A stretch of DNA of 64,000 nucleotides from contig CM055197.1 of assembly GCA_029224185.1 (NCBI GenBank), positions 21,439,490 to 21,503,489 of the forward strand, read 5' to 3'. This DNA comes from Karalla daura. Its lineage: Eukaryota > Chordata > Actinopteri > Chaetodontiformes > Leiognathidae. Positions 41,901 to 51,064 of the stretch are shown piece after piece; the first letter of the stretch is position 1, and every line of letters begins with the position of its first letter. The notes beneath the pieces are model-generated. The model saw nothing but the letters and a program-made list of their open reading frames with translations, was not told where the DNA came from and made no database searches. Position numbers and translations under genes: made by a program.

Positions 41901-44900
41901 TTAACTGCAACTCAAACTACTCCAAGTTGATCAAACTAACTCAAATCCACTGCTCTGGAACCGAAGATACAGGTTTGTTGAACCTGCTTTGTGAGACGGA
42001 CCCAAGGCCTTGAGTCTGCCTGTCCAAGTGGCATGTTAGTGCTGCCATCTAGTGTTTAAAGTTGCAACAGCGCCCTGTCTTCTATTCCCTCACAGAACGT
42101 TTAGAAGGATTCAATTTGCAGTGACTCATAGATCTCAGGTTACAGCTTTCAACATTGGGATCCATGATTATATTGGCAAAACATGCAATTCATGGTTGCT
42201 ATGGCGCCCATGAGAATGGCAGCAAATCAGAGTAACTCCGTGCCTTTGTCTTGTTTAAGCTTTGTCTTAGTTGTTTTGTTTAGCTAAACTTGTGTACACA
42301 CGGAACCAGCTGTTTGCCCTATAGAAGTTTACTGCTAAAGTTCATACGAAAATACTGAAAGAGGTGTCTTGTTTCCAGGATTGCAGAGCAGGAGCTGCGG
42401 TGAAAGCTAAGCAAAGAGAGAAATACAAACCCGCTGTGCCAACTATCGTTATCGGAAACTTGCTTGCAAACAAAACGGAAGAACTAGCTGCCCTGGTGAG
42501 GAATAAGGGGCTATACAAAGAATCAAGCTTGATCTGCCTGACAGAGACTTGGGTGACTAGCAACATCCCAACTGCTAATGTGGACCTTCCCGGCTTCAGT
42601 TCAGTAACAGGAGCCTGCAGGCAGGCAAAGTTTCGACGCTGTGGAAGACACCATGCTTGATATCAGTCCCCAAGAACGCACACCCCAAAGAACTTAATGG
42701 CTAAAGACCGGTTGCCCTCGCCTCACATATAATGAAGAGCATGTAGCGTGTACTGCTGCTCAATCTTCTCAAACCTCAGGTTTGCCATGCAATGGACCAC
42801 CTGCAGTTTGCCTACCAAGAGAGGGTGGGTGTTGAGAATGCTATCCTGGATCTTCTACACAGCGTTCACTGCCACTTGGACAAAGTAGGTAGTACCGTGA
42901 GAATCAGGTTCTTCGTGTTTGTTCTCCAGCGCCTTCAACACCATCCAACCGACGCTGCTGAGAGACAAACTGCTGCGGCTGGGAGTAGAGGTGGGAGGTG
43001 TCCTGGATCACGAACTATCTCACTGAGTGGCCCCAGTTTGTCAGACTTGGAGACTTTACATCTGAGACAGTGGTCAGCAGCACAGGTGCGCCACAGGGAA
43101 CAGTGCTATCTCCAGTACTGTTTACTCTGTACACCAATGACTTCAGCTACAATTCAGAGACTTTCCACATGCAGAAGTTCTCAGGCGATGCAGCAGTTGT
43201 GGGGTGTATCAGGGATGGACAGGAGGAGGAATACAGGTTCCTTGTGGAGGACTTTGTTTTGTGGTGCAAGGCCAACCAGCTGCAGCTAAACACCACCAAA
43301 ATCAAGAAAAAGGTGATAGAATTCAGGAAACCTGCCCTGCTAACATTGGGTGTTACCATTGATGGGGAGAAGGTGGAGACAGTCAGCTCTTCCAAGTACC
43401 TGAGGTTACACTTGGACGATAACGTGGACTGGTCTTTCAATGTACTGTATGTGCACTCTATATGAAAGGACAGAGCAGGCTCTACTTCCTCAGGAGGCTG
43501 AGATCCTTCAATGTCTGCAACAAACTCCTGCTTATGTTCTACCAGTCTGTAATGGCTAGTGTTCTCTTTTATGCCATGGTGTGCTCGGGGGTCAGCAGCA
43601 GAAAGAGAGACACAGGTCGACTAGACAGACTGGTGAGGAAGGCATGGTCTGTGGTGGGCATGGAGCTGGAAACGCTCACAACAATAGCTGAAAGGAGAAC
43701 CCTGAGCAGGCTGCGATCCATTATGGACAATAGTGGCCACCCCCTACACTCCATCTTCATCAACCCGAGGAGCCTGATCGGCAACAGACTCCGGTCTCTG
43801 TCCTGCAGTACTGATAGGTTGCAGCGGTCCTTTGTCCCCAGGGCCATACAGCTTTACAACGACACACAGAAGGAGCTGAGCTGAACATTATGGACTGGAC
43901 TGCATGAGAACTGGACTGCACTGCACCTTGGAACGCTACTCCTATTCCTCATTGGATTTTATCTTTTAATTACTGTGTTTACAACATATACTTTAATTAT
44001 TCTATCATACTTTATTACTGTATATTTAATGACTCTTTACTTATTTTTTACTTACTACTCTATTACTTATTATATGTGCAATGGGCAAATTCAATGCAAT
44101 ACAGTATTACTAAACCTTATTGCATTTATCTTTTATTAGTACATTTAATTATCTGTTACTAAATATCTTATTTTATTACTGACTTACAATTAACAGACTT
44201 ACAATTAAAACAAACCAGGCATTGTCCTTTTTTCTGCAGAATTCACACCCTCAGATATAATGTAAAAAAGAGATTTCAATAAAAGATCTATCGTGGTGAG
44301 ATTTCTCCATTGTGGGACAACTACAGGAATATTCTGTTGAATTCCCCTTGCAACCAGGGAAGGGAAAAAGAATTGGAGTGATAGGGGACCAGCGGTTGAC
44401 TAACCACACCAAATGGGGTTGCAATACCGAACGTGCACATCCCTTTCAAAACAGGGTTTTGACGGGGTTTGTTTTTAACGGTCCTCAACTAAATGTGAAC
44501 AGAAGTGTTGTTGAGTGAACAAGGGGTCTATCATCTTCAGGAACCTTCTCGCGAGGAATTACTGCAGAAAATCCCCAACAAGACCAAGGCTTTGCAACCT
44601 GCTGGAGATTAAGACCTGCAGCATGGCTAACTGACACAGATATAGCCAGTTCAAATCTAGAAGGAACTGTGTAACATTTTCATAGTATCACGGCATATAA
44701 TGCTGATATCACTGCTCGTTGTGCATTCAGATATACACAACAGGAAAGCACTTTAACACAATAGCAGATATGTTTTTCCTTGTTTTGATTCTGATCGGTT
44801 AGGAACGGCAAGGATGAACATATTCTTATGTGTTCACAGGTAAGTCTTCAGGAGATAGGCTGCACAAGAAGCAAGCAAATAACCTTACCTTTGCCCTCAT

Positions 44901-44903
44901 AGT
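32922..44903 (-). CDS. elovl8: Very-long-chain fatty-acid elongase, ELOVL8-like (ELOVL4-related)
   Basis: Eight exons are inferred: 44903-44892, 39566-39500, 39359-39172, 36497-36417, 35758-35702, 35558-35444, 35307-35180 and 33092-32922. Phases fit throughout and give 272 residues. ELOVLs are multi-pass ER proteins that condense malonyl-CoA with fatty acyl-CoA. The catalytic HVYHH box lies in exon 6 ('LTFLHVYHHATMIFNWWAGV'). Other family blocks are 'DKRTENWPLVYSP', 'VWLGPK'-type 'VIWLGPKMMEKRQP', 'CQPVDYSQHPLAIR', 'CWWFYFSKVIELSDT' and 'MYLYYGLAAFGP'. The C-terminus KSKKT fits a KxKxx ER-retrieval signal. The text fits fish elovl8 better than elovl4; the a/b paralogue is undecided. Exon 1 (only MRAK) is a weak inference. 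Introns carry several transposons. Confidence 0.88.
33500..35066 (+). mobile_element. LTR-like repeat inside elovl8 intron
   Basis: The stretch 34860-35066 looks like the end of a Gypsy-type LTR: C/T-rich text, an 'aataaa' at 34992-34997, then 'tgtgattctgcggtg' and 'ccaaactcacacgtgaca'. The part to the left (33500-34780) is compositionally mixed, GC-rich at 34060-34400, without recognised proteins. Boundaries and identity are uncertain. Confidence 0.35.
34521..34575. repeat. Perfect 26-bp inverted repeat with 3-nt loop
   Basis: The left arm 34521-34546 and right arm 34550-34575 are exact reverse complements separated by ACA. After a short bulge the pairing can resume for about 7 bp (34514-34520 with 34580-34587). 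As RNA or single-stranded DNA this is a very stable hairpin. Confidence 0.95.
35107..35165 (+). repeat. (TC)n and (CA)n simple sequence
   Basis: CT/TC-rich run at 35107-35128 and CA run at 35153-35166, immediately downstream of the elovl8 exon ending at 35180 (minus strand). These therefore lie just inside the following intron. Confidence 0.7.
35935..36400 (-). mobile_element. RTE/Rex3-like LINE fragment in elovl8 intron
   Basis: The minus strand reads 'ISLFKKDKRTKGVFQLSG', 'VLERRVQPMVEPRIQE', 'APWMPPSGGVLGM' and 'ELEEVSREREVWASLLRLL'. It is the same family as the copy at 1.4-2.9 kb and includes more of the 3' end. A block of RT between the first two and last two motifs is deleted. Its 5' edge lies within about 40 bp of the splice donor at 36415-36416. 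Confidence 0.75.
37480..38080 (+). mobile_element. Probable solo LTR
   Basis: A non-coding unit of about 600 bp in the largest elovl8 intron has LTR-like architecture: a start near 'tgtcagatgttgg', a TTTAAG-type promoter-like site ('ggatatttaagctc', about 37650), a T-rich downstream part and an AATAAA at 38034-38039 close to the right end. No pol sequence flanks it, and I could not confirm a target-site duplication. Confidence 0.45.
38150..38280 (+). repeat. Fish interspersed-repeat tail
   Basis: Contains 'gcgatggactggcaacctgc' and 'gtattccctgcc', resembling the consensus tail of the repeat type also seen at the window start and at 58.2 kb. Very degraded. Confidence 0.4.
39836..39872 (+). 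repeat. G-rich tract with quadruplex potential
   Basis: At least four runs of five or more G separated by single T bases. It lies about 270 bp upstream of elovl8 exon 2 (intron 1), with C-runs in the elovl8 transcript and G-runs on the other strand. Confidence 0.9.
42360..43885 (+). mobile_element. Jockey-like non-LTR retrotransposon, internally deleted
   Basis: It lies in elovl8 intron 1, opposite to the gene. The plus strand starts with endonuclease text ('KYKPAVPTIVIGNLLANKTE', 'LICLTETWVTSNIP'). It then jumps to RT ('MDHLQFAYQERVGVENAILD', 'GAPQGTVLSPVLFTLYTNDF') and the C-terminal tail ('RLYFLRRLRSFNVCNK', 'ERRTLSRLRSIMDNSGHPLH', ending in a stop at 43882-43884). The RT active-site box, normally F/Y-A-D-D, reads FSGDA. 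Most of the endonuclease is deleted. Inactive. Confidence 0.85.
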
Positions 44904-44987
44904 AGTTCTTTACAGTCAGTCTGAAATGTATAGATAGTCCTTAGCTCTCTTCAGTCAAAGCATTCCGCTGTCAACCATGCAGCACAG

Positions 44988-44990
<3 letters not shown>

Positions 44991-45022
<32 letters not shown>
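44991..45022 (+). repeat. (GT)n microsatellite
   Basis: About 16 perfect units, just upstream (on the minus strand) of the proposed elovl8 first exon. Confidence 0.97.
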
Positions 45023-45025
<3 letters not shown>

Positions 45026-45722
45026 TCAGCTTGGCATATGGCATCGTGTCCTCCCTTGTTGCAGGTCAAGTACCTGATGTCTTAATCTTATCTCTCAGAT
45101 GCCCAGTGTTACACAACACCGATTGCTTTTAAACTGTCCTGCAAAAACACAACTTTGAAATAATAATCAGTTACGATATTGACTGTTGAACTGATGATGT
45201 ATTGATGCTGCATTTCCTGATGAGAACCTCCCTGAAGGATGAAAAAAGGTTCTATTTCATACCAAATGGATTGCTGCATTTTTCTTTGTTTGTTTTTTTT
45301 TACAGTATACGATACAGGCAATATGGGACCGGGGACTGCTTTCTTTCTTTGATTGCTTTTTTCCAAGAATTAGATGGGAAGACAAATACTACATATATAA
45401 CCTAAGCAGGCTTAAGCTGCAGCCATCCGCCGGATATCTACAGCTGAAAGCGGGTGAACCAAGGGAGCCCAGCTCTGCCTCAACAGCTCACAACACACAT
45501 ACTGCATGTAGCCTTAGAAAACCTCTGGCTTGATTACACACTAAACATTGATTTGGCAGTCAGCTGCATGTAACCCAAAACGGGCCACGTATTTCTTTCT
45601 TCTTCTTCTCTTCTTCTTTCTTTTTTTTTTTTTTTTTAGAATTTTACCAACATTTTCCCACTACAATTCATAACAAATGGCACAAAAAGAAAAAGAAAAC
45701 TCGGCTCGGATTGTTTATTACA

Positions 45723-45760
45723 TTTATTGTTTTCATCATTTCATTTCGTCAGCATTTATT
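45723..45760 (-). terminator. selenop: Poly(A) signals of selenoprotein P
   Basis: The minus strand has AATAAA at 45760-45755 and again at 45728-45723, about 450-490 nt after the stop of the last terminal exon. The 3'UTR between 46212 and here is where a SECIS element must lie. Confidence 0.6.
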
Positions 45761-46112
45761 AGTCCACAAATTTTCTTTTAACCACTTTTCAAGACAGTAG
45801 TGCGAACACTTCCTTGAAGGAACGCGTTTCGACAGTGATCTGGCTGAGGTTTGCTCAGCAGCGGCGCACACCACCCTCTGACTGTCTGAGCAACAGTAAC
45901 CATGGGCTCAGCCAGTCTTTCCACACGCATCCGTCTACAGCCTCCTGCTGGCAGGTTTCACGATAGACTTCCTTAATGGGAGGAGACAGGCAAGGACCGG
46001 CCACTTCACCCACACAGAGAGACGAGTTGTGTGCATCAAAACGGAGAAACCACGCGCCAATCACTGCTCAAGCGCATTCAGCAGGTGCAACAAAATATTG
46101 CCCGCAATACAT

Positions 46113-46399
46113 TCCTCCGTTCATTCATTTCGTCCGATATAAAATAAAACAATGAAAATGAAGAGGAAAAGGTAAAAAAAAAACAACAACTACTAGGAAA
46201 TGAATTAGCATGTTAATCATCCACCTCAATCCCAACATGACTGCTGTTGTCGGGCTGCTGCTGTGGAGGCTGGTGATGAGGGTGGTGATGGTGATGAGAT
46301 TGTTGGTGATGATGAGTGTGAGGACGAAGAGTCGGATTCCCATTCGAATCACTGTGATGTGGAGCCTGATTCCGGTCACTGGCATTATGGTGGTAGTGG

Positions 46400-46430
<31 letters not shown>

Positions 46431-47107
46431 CATGAGTCATCCCAGGAGCACTGTCTCCTCCCTGTGTGTCATCACTCACCAGGGGCATGGTGGGTATTGC
46501 AGTTGTCTGGGTGCTATCCGGGTACGTTGTTGTCTCAGTCTGCATGGCACTGTCTTTGCCGGTTGCTTCAGTTGAAGTGGCCTGGGGAGGAAAATCATCG
46601 TTTATGTAGCAGGTTTTGCAGCATTCACAATGTATTCCTCCATCAATTCATTTCGTCCGATATAAAATAAAACAATGAAAATGAAGAGGAAAAGGTAAAA
46701 AAAGCAAAAAACAACAACAACTAGGAAATGAATTAGCGTGTTTGTTATCCATCTCAAGCCCACCATGACTGCTATTGTCAGGCTGCTGCTGTGGAGGCAG
46801 GTGATGGTGATGAGACTGTTGGTAGTGATGAGTGTGAAGACGAAGAGTCGGATTCACATTCGAATCATTGTGATGTGGAGCCTGATTCTGGTCACTGGCA
46901 TTATGGTGGTAGTGGTGATGTTGATGATGATGATGATGGACATGAGTCATCCCAGGAGCACTGTCTCCTACCTGTGTGTCATCACTCACCAGTGGCATGG
47001 TGGGTATTGCAGTTGTCTGGGTGCTATCCGGGTACGTTGCTGTCTCAGTTGCTTCAGTTGAAGTGGCCTGGGGAGGAAAATCATTGTTTTTGTAGCAGGT
47101 TTTGCAG
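46113..47107 (-). repeat. Tandem duplication (unit about 523 bp) of the selenop terminal exon
   Basis: Two copies, about 46113-46630 and 46636-47107, match along their length. Each runs from an intronic piece through a 'ccccag' acceptor, the His-rich coding exon, the stop region and the start of the 3'UTR ('cgtccgatataaaataaaac' in both). They differ by scattered substitutions, a 24-bp coding insertion in copy A, and different numbers of GAT/ATG-type triplets in the His run. Confidence 0.93.
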
Positions 47108-49130
47108 CATTCATTGCGTTTATTTTTTACCTTGAAACACTAGAAAAAACTTAAAACATAACACCTGACAGGCCTATATACTATAAAATATGTGTGTGTG
47201 TGTGCTGTGATTACTCACAGAGCAGTTGCAGATATCTTTCTGATAGGTGGCTCTGACTGCAGCCTCTACGTAGGGGTAGTGCAGGAAGCTATAAGGTAGC
47301 ACAATATGGAAGGTAAGCAGACCACACCTGGAGGGAAGAAAAAAATAAAACAAGTGACTCTTCACGAGAATCTTCTCTTCATGAGATCTCTATAAACATT
47401 CATTCGAAAGTTTGTCAGACACATTCGCTGCACTTTCTGTTCTGTAACTCCTTTGAATGTGCACAGAATGTACTTGTGCTTAACAAACCCTTACCCTAAC
47501 CCTAACCCTGAGCCATCACAGCCATTTCGTGCCATCTATATCCGTTGTTACCAACAAAAATACTGTAGAAACCATAACATCATCATTTGCATGTGTTTCT
47601 TGACTATGATATTTGTTGACCCATGCCTAAAAACAATAACAACTATTATTATTATTATTGTTGTTATTGTTATTGTTATTATTGTTGTTATTGTTGTTGT
47701 TATTATCTTTACTATTACTACTACTACTGCTAATAATAATAACCATCACAATAATGCTGTTGTTGTTGTTCAGTATTCATTATTAAGTATTATCACGTTG
47801 GTAGAACAATGTCCCAAAAAGCCTTACCTATCATAGACCAGGAAGTCGTCTTTGTCACCATCCAGAGTCTCCCACACGTCATCCTGGAAGGGAGTCTGCT
47901 GATAAACAGCGACGCCAGGGGGCGCTCTTCTCTTCAATTCCCAGAACATAGCCCTGGACTGGGGCTCTCGCTCGTTCACGATCATGAAAGCCACGTCCTT
48001 CAGGTTGCTGCGGTTCAGCTTGTCACGCAGGCCTCCAATCCTGCAGGGGGACGCTCAACATTAGGAAATCTGAAAGGAATTATCGCCCACGCTAACACGT
48101 GTGCCTGCTGCTTTTACTCTTTCGTGATCAATTCCAGGCACACCTGAACGGCTACGTCTTTAATGTTGGCCTTAACACGTTCCTCTGAGTTTTTTGTGAG
48201 GCCTTAATAGGCTGTAGGTTGTTTGGAAAGGTCGCACCGTTATACAAGTTCCCAAGCTCCTTGCATCATTTTAAGTTACTGTATGTACAAACATTGCAAC
48301 AGAGTCAGTGACAGTGGATCTAGGCTTGTGTTCTTTCAACCATAACGTACTGTACTGCTAAGATTCATGGCAGCCTCTGACTCAGGAGATTCATTATTGG
48401 CATACGGCCCCATCATCACCTCAGCAGCGTCACATGCTTTACCACAATGGCCCCCTTGCCGTGGAGAAGAAAGCGGCGATCTCATCTAACTCATATATAA
48501 AGCTTTTCCAGTGAAGCTTCAAAACACATCTCCATTCTGCCTTGAACCTCGTCATTGCATCTGTGACGTAAACCTTGGAGATTTTTTGTAAACTATGAGT
48601 TTTCTTCATTTTTGAAATGTAAACTTCTGTGAACCCCTTGTCTCTGGTCATTTGTCTGTTATACTCTGGGCAGCGTTATACTGGAAGGGCAACCTAGACT
48701 GAAGTCCTGCAATGCGTGCACTGATCTAAAAGTTAGATCCATAGTATCTAACTTTTTTTCTTTTTGGAATTTTGGATGTAATCCAGGAAATTGTGATCAT
48801 ACAATCAAAAGAATCACGGTTGTATTTTGGATCATTAACTATTCTATTACATATAGTAATCATAAATGGTTGAAATAACACTAAGTGTACATCACTGGTG
48901 TCTTGTGGTGCGTGTTCTCACTTGGCGGCCTGGGTGAGGCAGAACTGTCAGCTGGCCTTCAGCAGCGCCACCACCACCACCTTCCCCAGTTGCTCCGGCA
49001 TGGGCGCGTGCCCGTTTATCTCCCAGCGGGGGGCCGCTTTGCAGATCCTGGAGGGGTCGCTGTCCCCCTCCACGATCAGGCTGACGTGCGCAGCGCTCAG
49101 CAGGCCCAGCAGGGCTGAGCACAGCCACAT
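46213..49130 (-). CDS. selenop: Selenoprotein P, single-selenocysteine form (selenopb-like)
   Basis: Selenoprotein P is a secreted plasma glycoprotein that carries selenium; its N-terminal thioredoxin-like domain has redox activity. Exons: 49130-48922, 48040-47828, 47327-47219, then a terminal exon, either 46581-46213 (299 codons in total) or 47067-46648 (316). Phases agree. A signal peptide starts at 'MWLCSALLGLLSAAHVS'. 'ICKAAPRWEINGHAPM' and 'VVVVALLKAS' precede an in-frame UGA at codon 61, in a UxxC motif (U-Q-F-C). Then come 'IGGLRDKLNRSN', 'FMIVNEREPQSRAM', 'DKDDFLVYDRCGLLTFHIVL' and 'SFLHYPYVEAAVRATYQKD'. The terminal exon is His-rich. No other in-frame UGA was seen, so it lacks the Sec-rich tail of mammalian SELENOP and resembles the fish one-Sec paralogue. 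Confidence 0.95.
46648..47067 (-). CDS. selenop: Alternative (duplicated) His-rich terminal exon of selenop, copy B
   Basis: It begins after a good acceptor (ccccag) in phase 0, directly compatible with the exon ending at 47219, and is open for 139 codons plus a stop. It contains 'MTHVHHHHHQHHHYHH' and continues past the point where copy A stops, because the copy A stop is replaced by an in-frame read into former 3'UTR ('NKHANSFPSCCCFLLFLPF'). Both copies contain an internal GTGAGT (46989-46984 here). This could splice a 26-codon piece of B (47067-46990) in phase 0 to copy A, making B a cassette exon. Which form is used is unknown. Confidence 0.7.
   Translation of the reverse strand, partial: ATSTEATETATYPDSTQTTAIPTMPLVSDDTQVGDSAPGMTHVHHHHHQHHHYHHNASDQNQAPHHNDSNVNPTLRLHTHHYQQSHHHHLPPQQQPDNSSHGGLEMDNKHANSFPSCCCFLLFLPFPLHFHCFILYRTK
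47486..47509 (-). repeat. Short telomere-like tract in selenop intron
   Basis: Plus strand reads CCCTTACCCTAACCCTAACC, about three telomere units. This is the third such tract in the window. Confidence 0.85.
47640..47772 (+). repeat. Low-complexity (TTATTG/TTGTTA)n and related triplets
   Basis: Interrupted ATT/GTT triplets followed by ACT and AAT units, within a selenop intron about 55 bp downstream of the exon ending at 47828. Confidence 0.85.
48948..48950 (-). other. selenop: Selenocysteine UGA codon of selenop
   Basis: The minus strand reads AGC TGA CAG TTC TGC. The protein family continues unchanged on both sides ('LLKAS' then 'QFCLTQAAK'), and the codon sits where the redox selenocysteine of selenoprotein P lies. 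The donor follows 26 nt later at 48921-48920. Readthrough as selenocysteine needs a SECIS element in the 3'UTR. Confidence 0.93.
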
Positions 49131-49175
49131 CACGCCCAGGGAGCCCACTGACCTTCCCAGGCTGGGCCCAGCCTG

Positions 49176-49700
49176 CCTGTCCGGAGAGAGGGACAAGGGT
49201 TGAATCGCTCATCGCTGTTCCTCCGACCGAAAGCGTCTGGACAGAAAAGGTGTCGGGCAGGCGCTTCGCATGTGCAGTTTTTCCGAGTAAAAATGACCAA
49301 TTTCTACAGCACGCACACGATTGAATAAGAAGTTAGATACACTCTATAACAACAGGAAAGACGGCAATGTGCAGGCAGCCTGTGCTGAGAGCGGCTCGAG
49401 TCCTTGGCACGTTTCCCCTGCACAAACAAAACCTTCAAACCCATTACTTTCTACTACAAAAAACCGTATCAGCAGCAACAGACGCTGGAACTCTCGGAAC
49501 TGAATTGTAAAATAAACGATTAGAGAAAGAAAAAAGAAAGGATCAAAAACAGACTCAACCCCCCCCCAAAAGAGACCCTTACCTCTTCATCCTCCGGCCG
49601 TCCTATGACCCACAGTACACAGACGGCGAACCCCTGCTGTTTATCAAACCTGCGGGTCTGACTAAGCACTTCCCCCAAATCAAACAGTGGTGGCGTGTGT
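49176..49700 (-). promoter_or_regulatory. selenop: Probable 5' non-coding exon and promoter region of selenop
   Basis: On the minus strand a pyrimidine-rich acceptor (ccggacag) ends at 49177, so the coding exon begins in its 5'UTR at 49176. A good donor (GAAGAG|gtaagg) at 49582-49581 would close an upstream non-coding exon that begins somewhere in 49590-49700. A GT-rich simple run lies at 49695-49740. The start site is not visible. Confidence 0.45.
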
Positions 49701-50414
49701 GTGTTTGTGTGTGGGTGGGCGGGTGTGTGTGCGCGCGCGTGGGTTGGAGGAGCCCTGCTACTTATCTTTCACGGTTAAGTCACTCGGTGAGATCCCATCC
49801 GTCTCACCGTGGTTGCGTTCAATGCGAATTCGCCGACATCGGCACAGCGACACGTTGCTCACGCGCTGTGCTTCAGCTGTGGAACAAAGCCGTACGACAA
49901 CTCGGAATTCGACGATACAAGTTATCTGTTGAATGTCAACATGTTGACGAACAGTCACAGATGTGCTTTCTTAAATCTGACTTTCTCCGTGTAATCTCAA
50001 CCTCTGGCGGGCGTTGCTCAAGCCACGAGATAACTGAAAGAGGACTATTTAACCCGACAATCCGTTCGAGGTCAAAGTAAAACGCTCTAACCGCACATGG
50101 CCCGAGAGACCATAGTGAACATCGAGGTTAGGATTCTTCTTTTGTGGGATTAATAATCTCCATTTCGTGCCATACAATGATCGCAAATGCTCTTTTTCAT
50201 GTACTGGTCTGTCAGTCGGTCTTTCGTTTTCAGTGTTCCGTTTCTTGCCACCTACTGACCTGATCGGCGTGGGGTCTTGGGTATGGCACGGGCGTCGTCG
50301 ACTTCCATTCAAGCTCCGATGTGTGGTAATCGGTGTGAGTGTGTCGTGTGGTGTAGATCGGAGGCGCGGGCTGCCGCGTGAGCGGGCCCAGCCCGGATTA
50401 AGACAGGCGAACAC
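49701..50414. other. Spacer between selenop and the THAP gene
   Basis: Both flanking genes are minus-strand; this holds the 5' flank of selenop and the end of the THAP transcript. No coding sequence recognised. Confidence 0.45.
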
Positions 50415-50434
50415 GGGTCGTTTGAAAAACACAC

Positions 50435-50440
50435 TTTATT
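50435..50440 (-). terminator. Poly(A) signal of the THAP gene
   Basis: The minus strand reads AATAAA (plus strand tttatt) about 625 nt after the THAP stop codon. The 3'UTR so defined includes a G22 run on the transcript (plus-strand C run 51021-51042) and a CTTCTT-rich block (50840-50882). Confidence 0.65.
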
Positions 50441-51020
50441 GATGTCACGTAACTCTCAAACTCTTTCCCCTCTTTGCTAGCGGCTAGCGCCGCGGGCCCT
50501 GAACGACGCGCTCAAGGCGGAGGTCGAACTCGGCCGGTTCGGGGACGGACCCCGCTGGGACGCCGACAAGGGCGGCCCGTTCAGACGAGCTGCGTCAAGA
50601 AACGCTCGAGAAGTCTGAAAGTTTGTGGGATGCGCCACTTCCGGTCCTGGGTGTATCGGAATGCAATGCGACGCATGCGTGGGACATGCTGGCATGTCCT
50701 GCGGCCGTGGCCGTCCCGTCCCGTGCGAACGCTGAGGGGGCAAAGGTGGCCAGCAGCGCGCGGCCCGGCTCTCCAGCGGGAGCTTCCTCATCTCCCGCTG
50801 GGCCGCACGCTGCGGCACCCTCCTGGGAGACACCAGGAGGAGGAGAAGAAGAAGAAGAAGAAGAAGAGGAGGAGGAAGAAACCTTGGCTCCCTGCCAGCC
50901 CCAGCCCCTCACACCGGGAGAGCTGAGCCGCGTCCTGGTGCTCGCAGGCGCAACTGGGAACAAACGATCGGCGCTTCGATCGTTCCCGTACATCTGCGCC
51001 CATTCGATCCTGCACAGGCT

Positions 51021-51042
51021 CCCCCCCCCCCCCCCCCCCCCC
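51021..51042 (+). repeat. C22 homopolymer
   Basis: 22 uninterrupted C bases on the plus strand, so G22 in the THAP 3'UTR. Long G runs are prone to length change and sequencing error. Confidence 0.95.
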
Positions 51043-51064
51043 GGGCAGAGTCAGCAGCTCGTCA

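Noticed and set aside
46210..46575. Plus-strand frames with Met or Asp runs at the selenop locus
   Set aside because: They are antisense shadows of the His codons (ATG/GAT triplets) of the minus-strand terminal exon.
48948..49130. Reading the selenop first coding exon as ending at a TGA stop
   Set aside because: The protein family continues in the same frame after the TGA, with a correctly placed donor and phase-matched downstream exons. Selenocysteine is the better reading.
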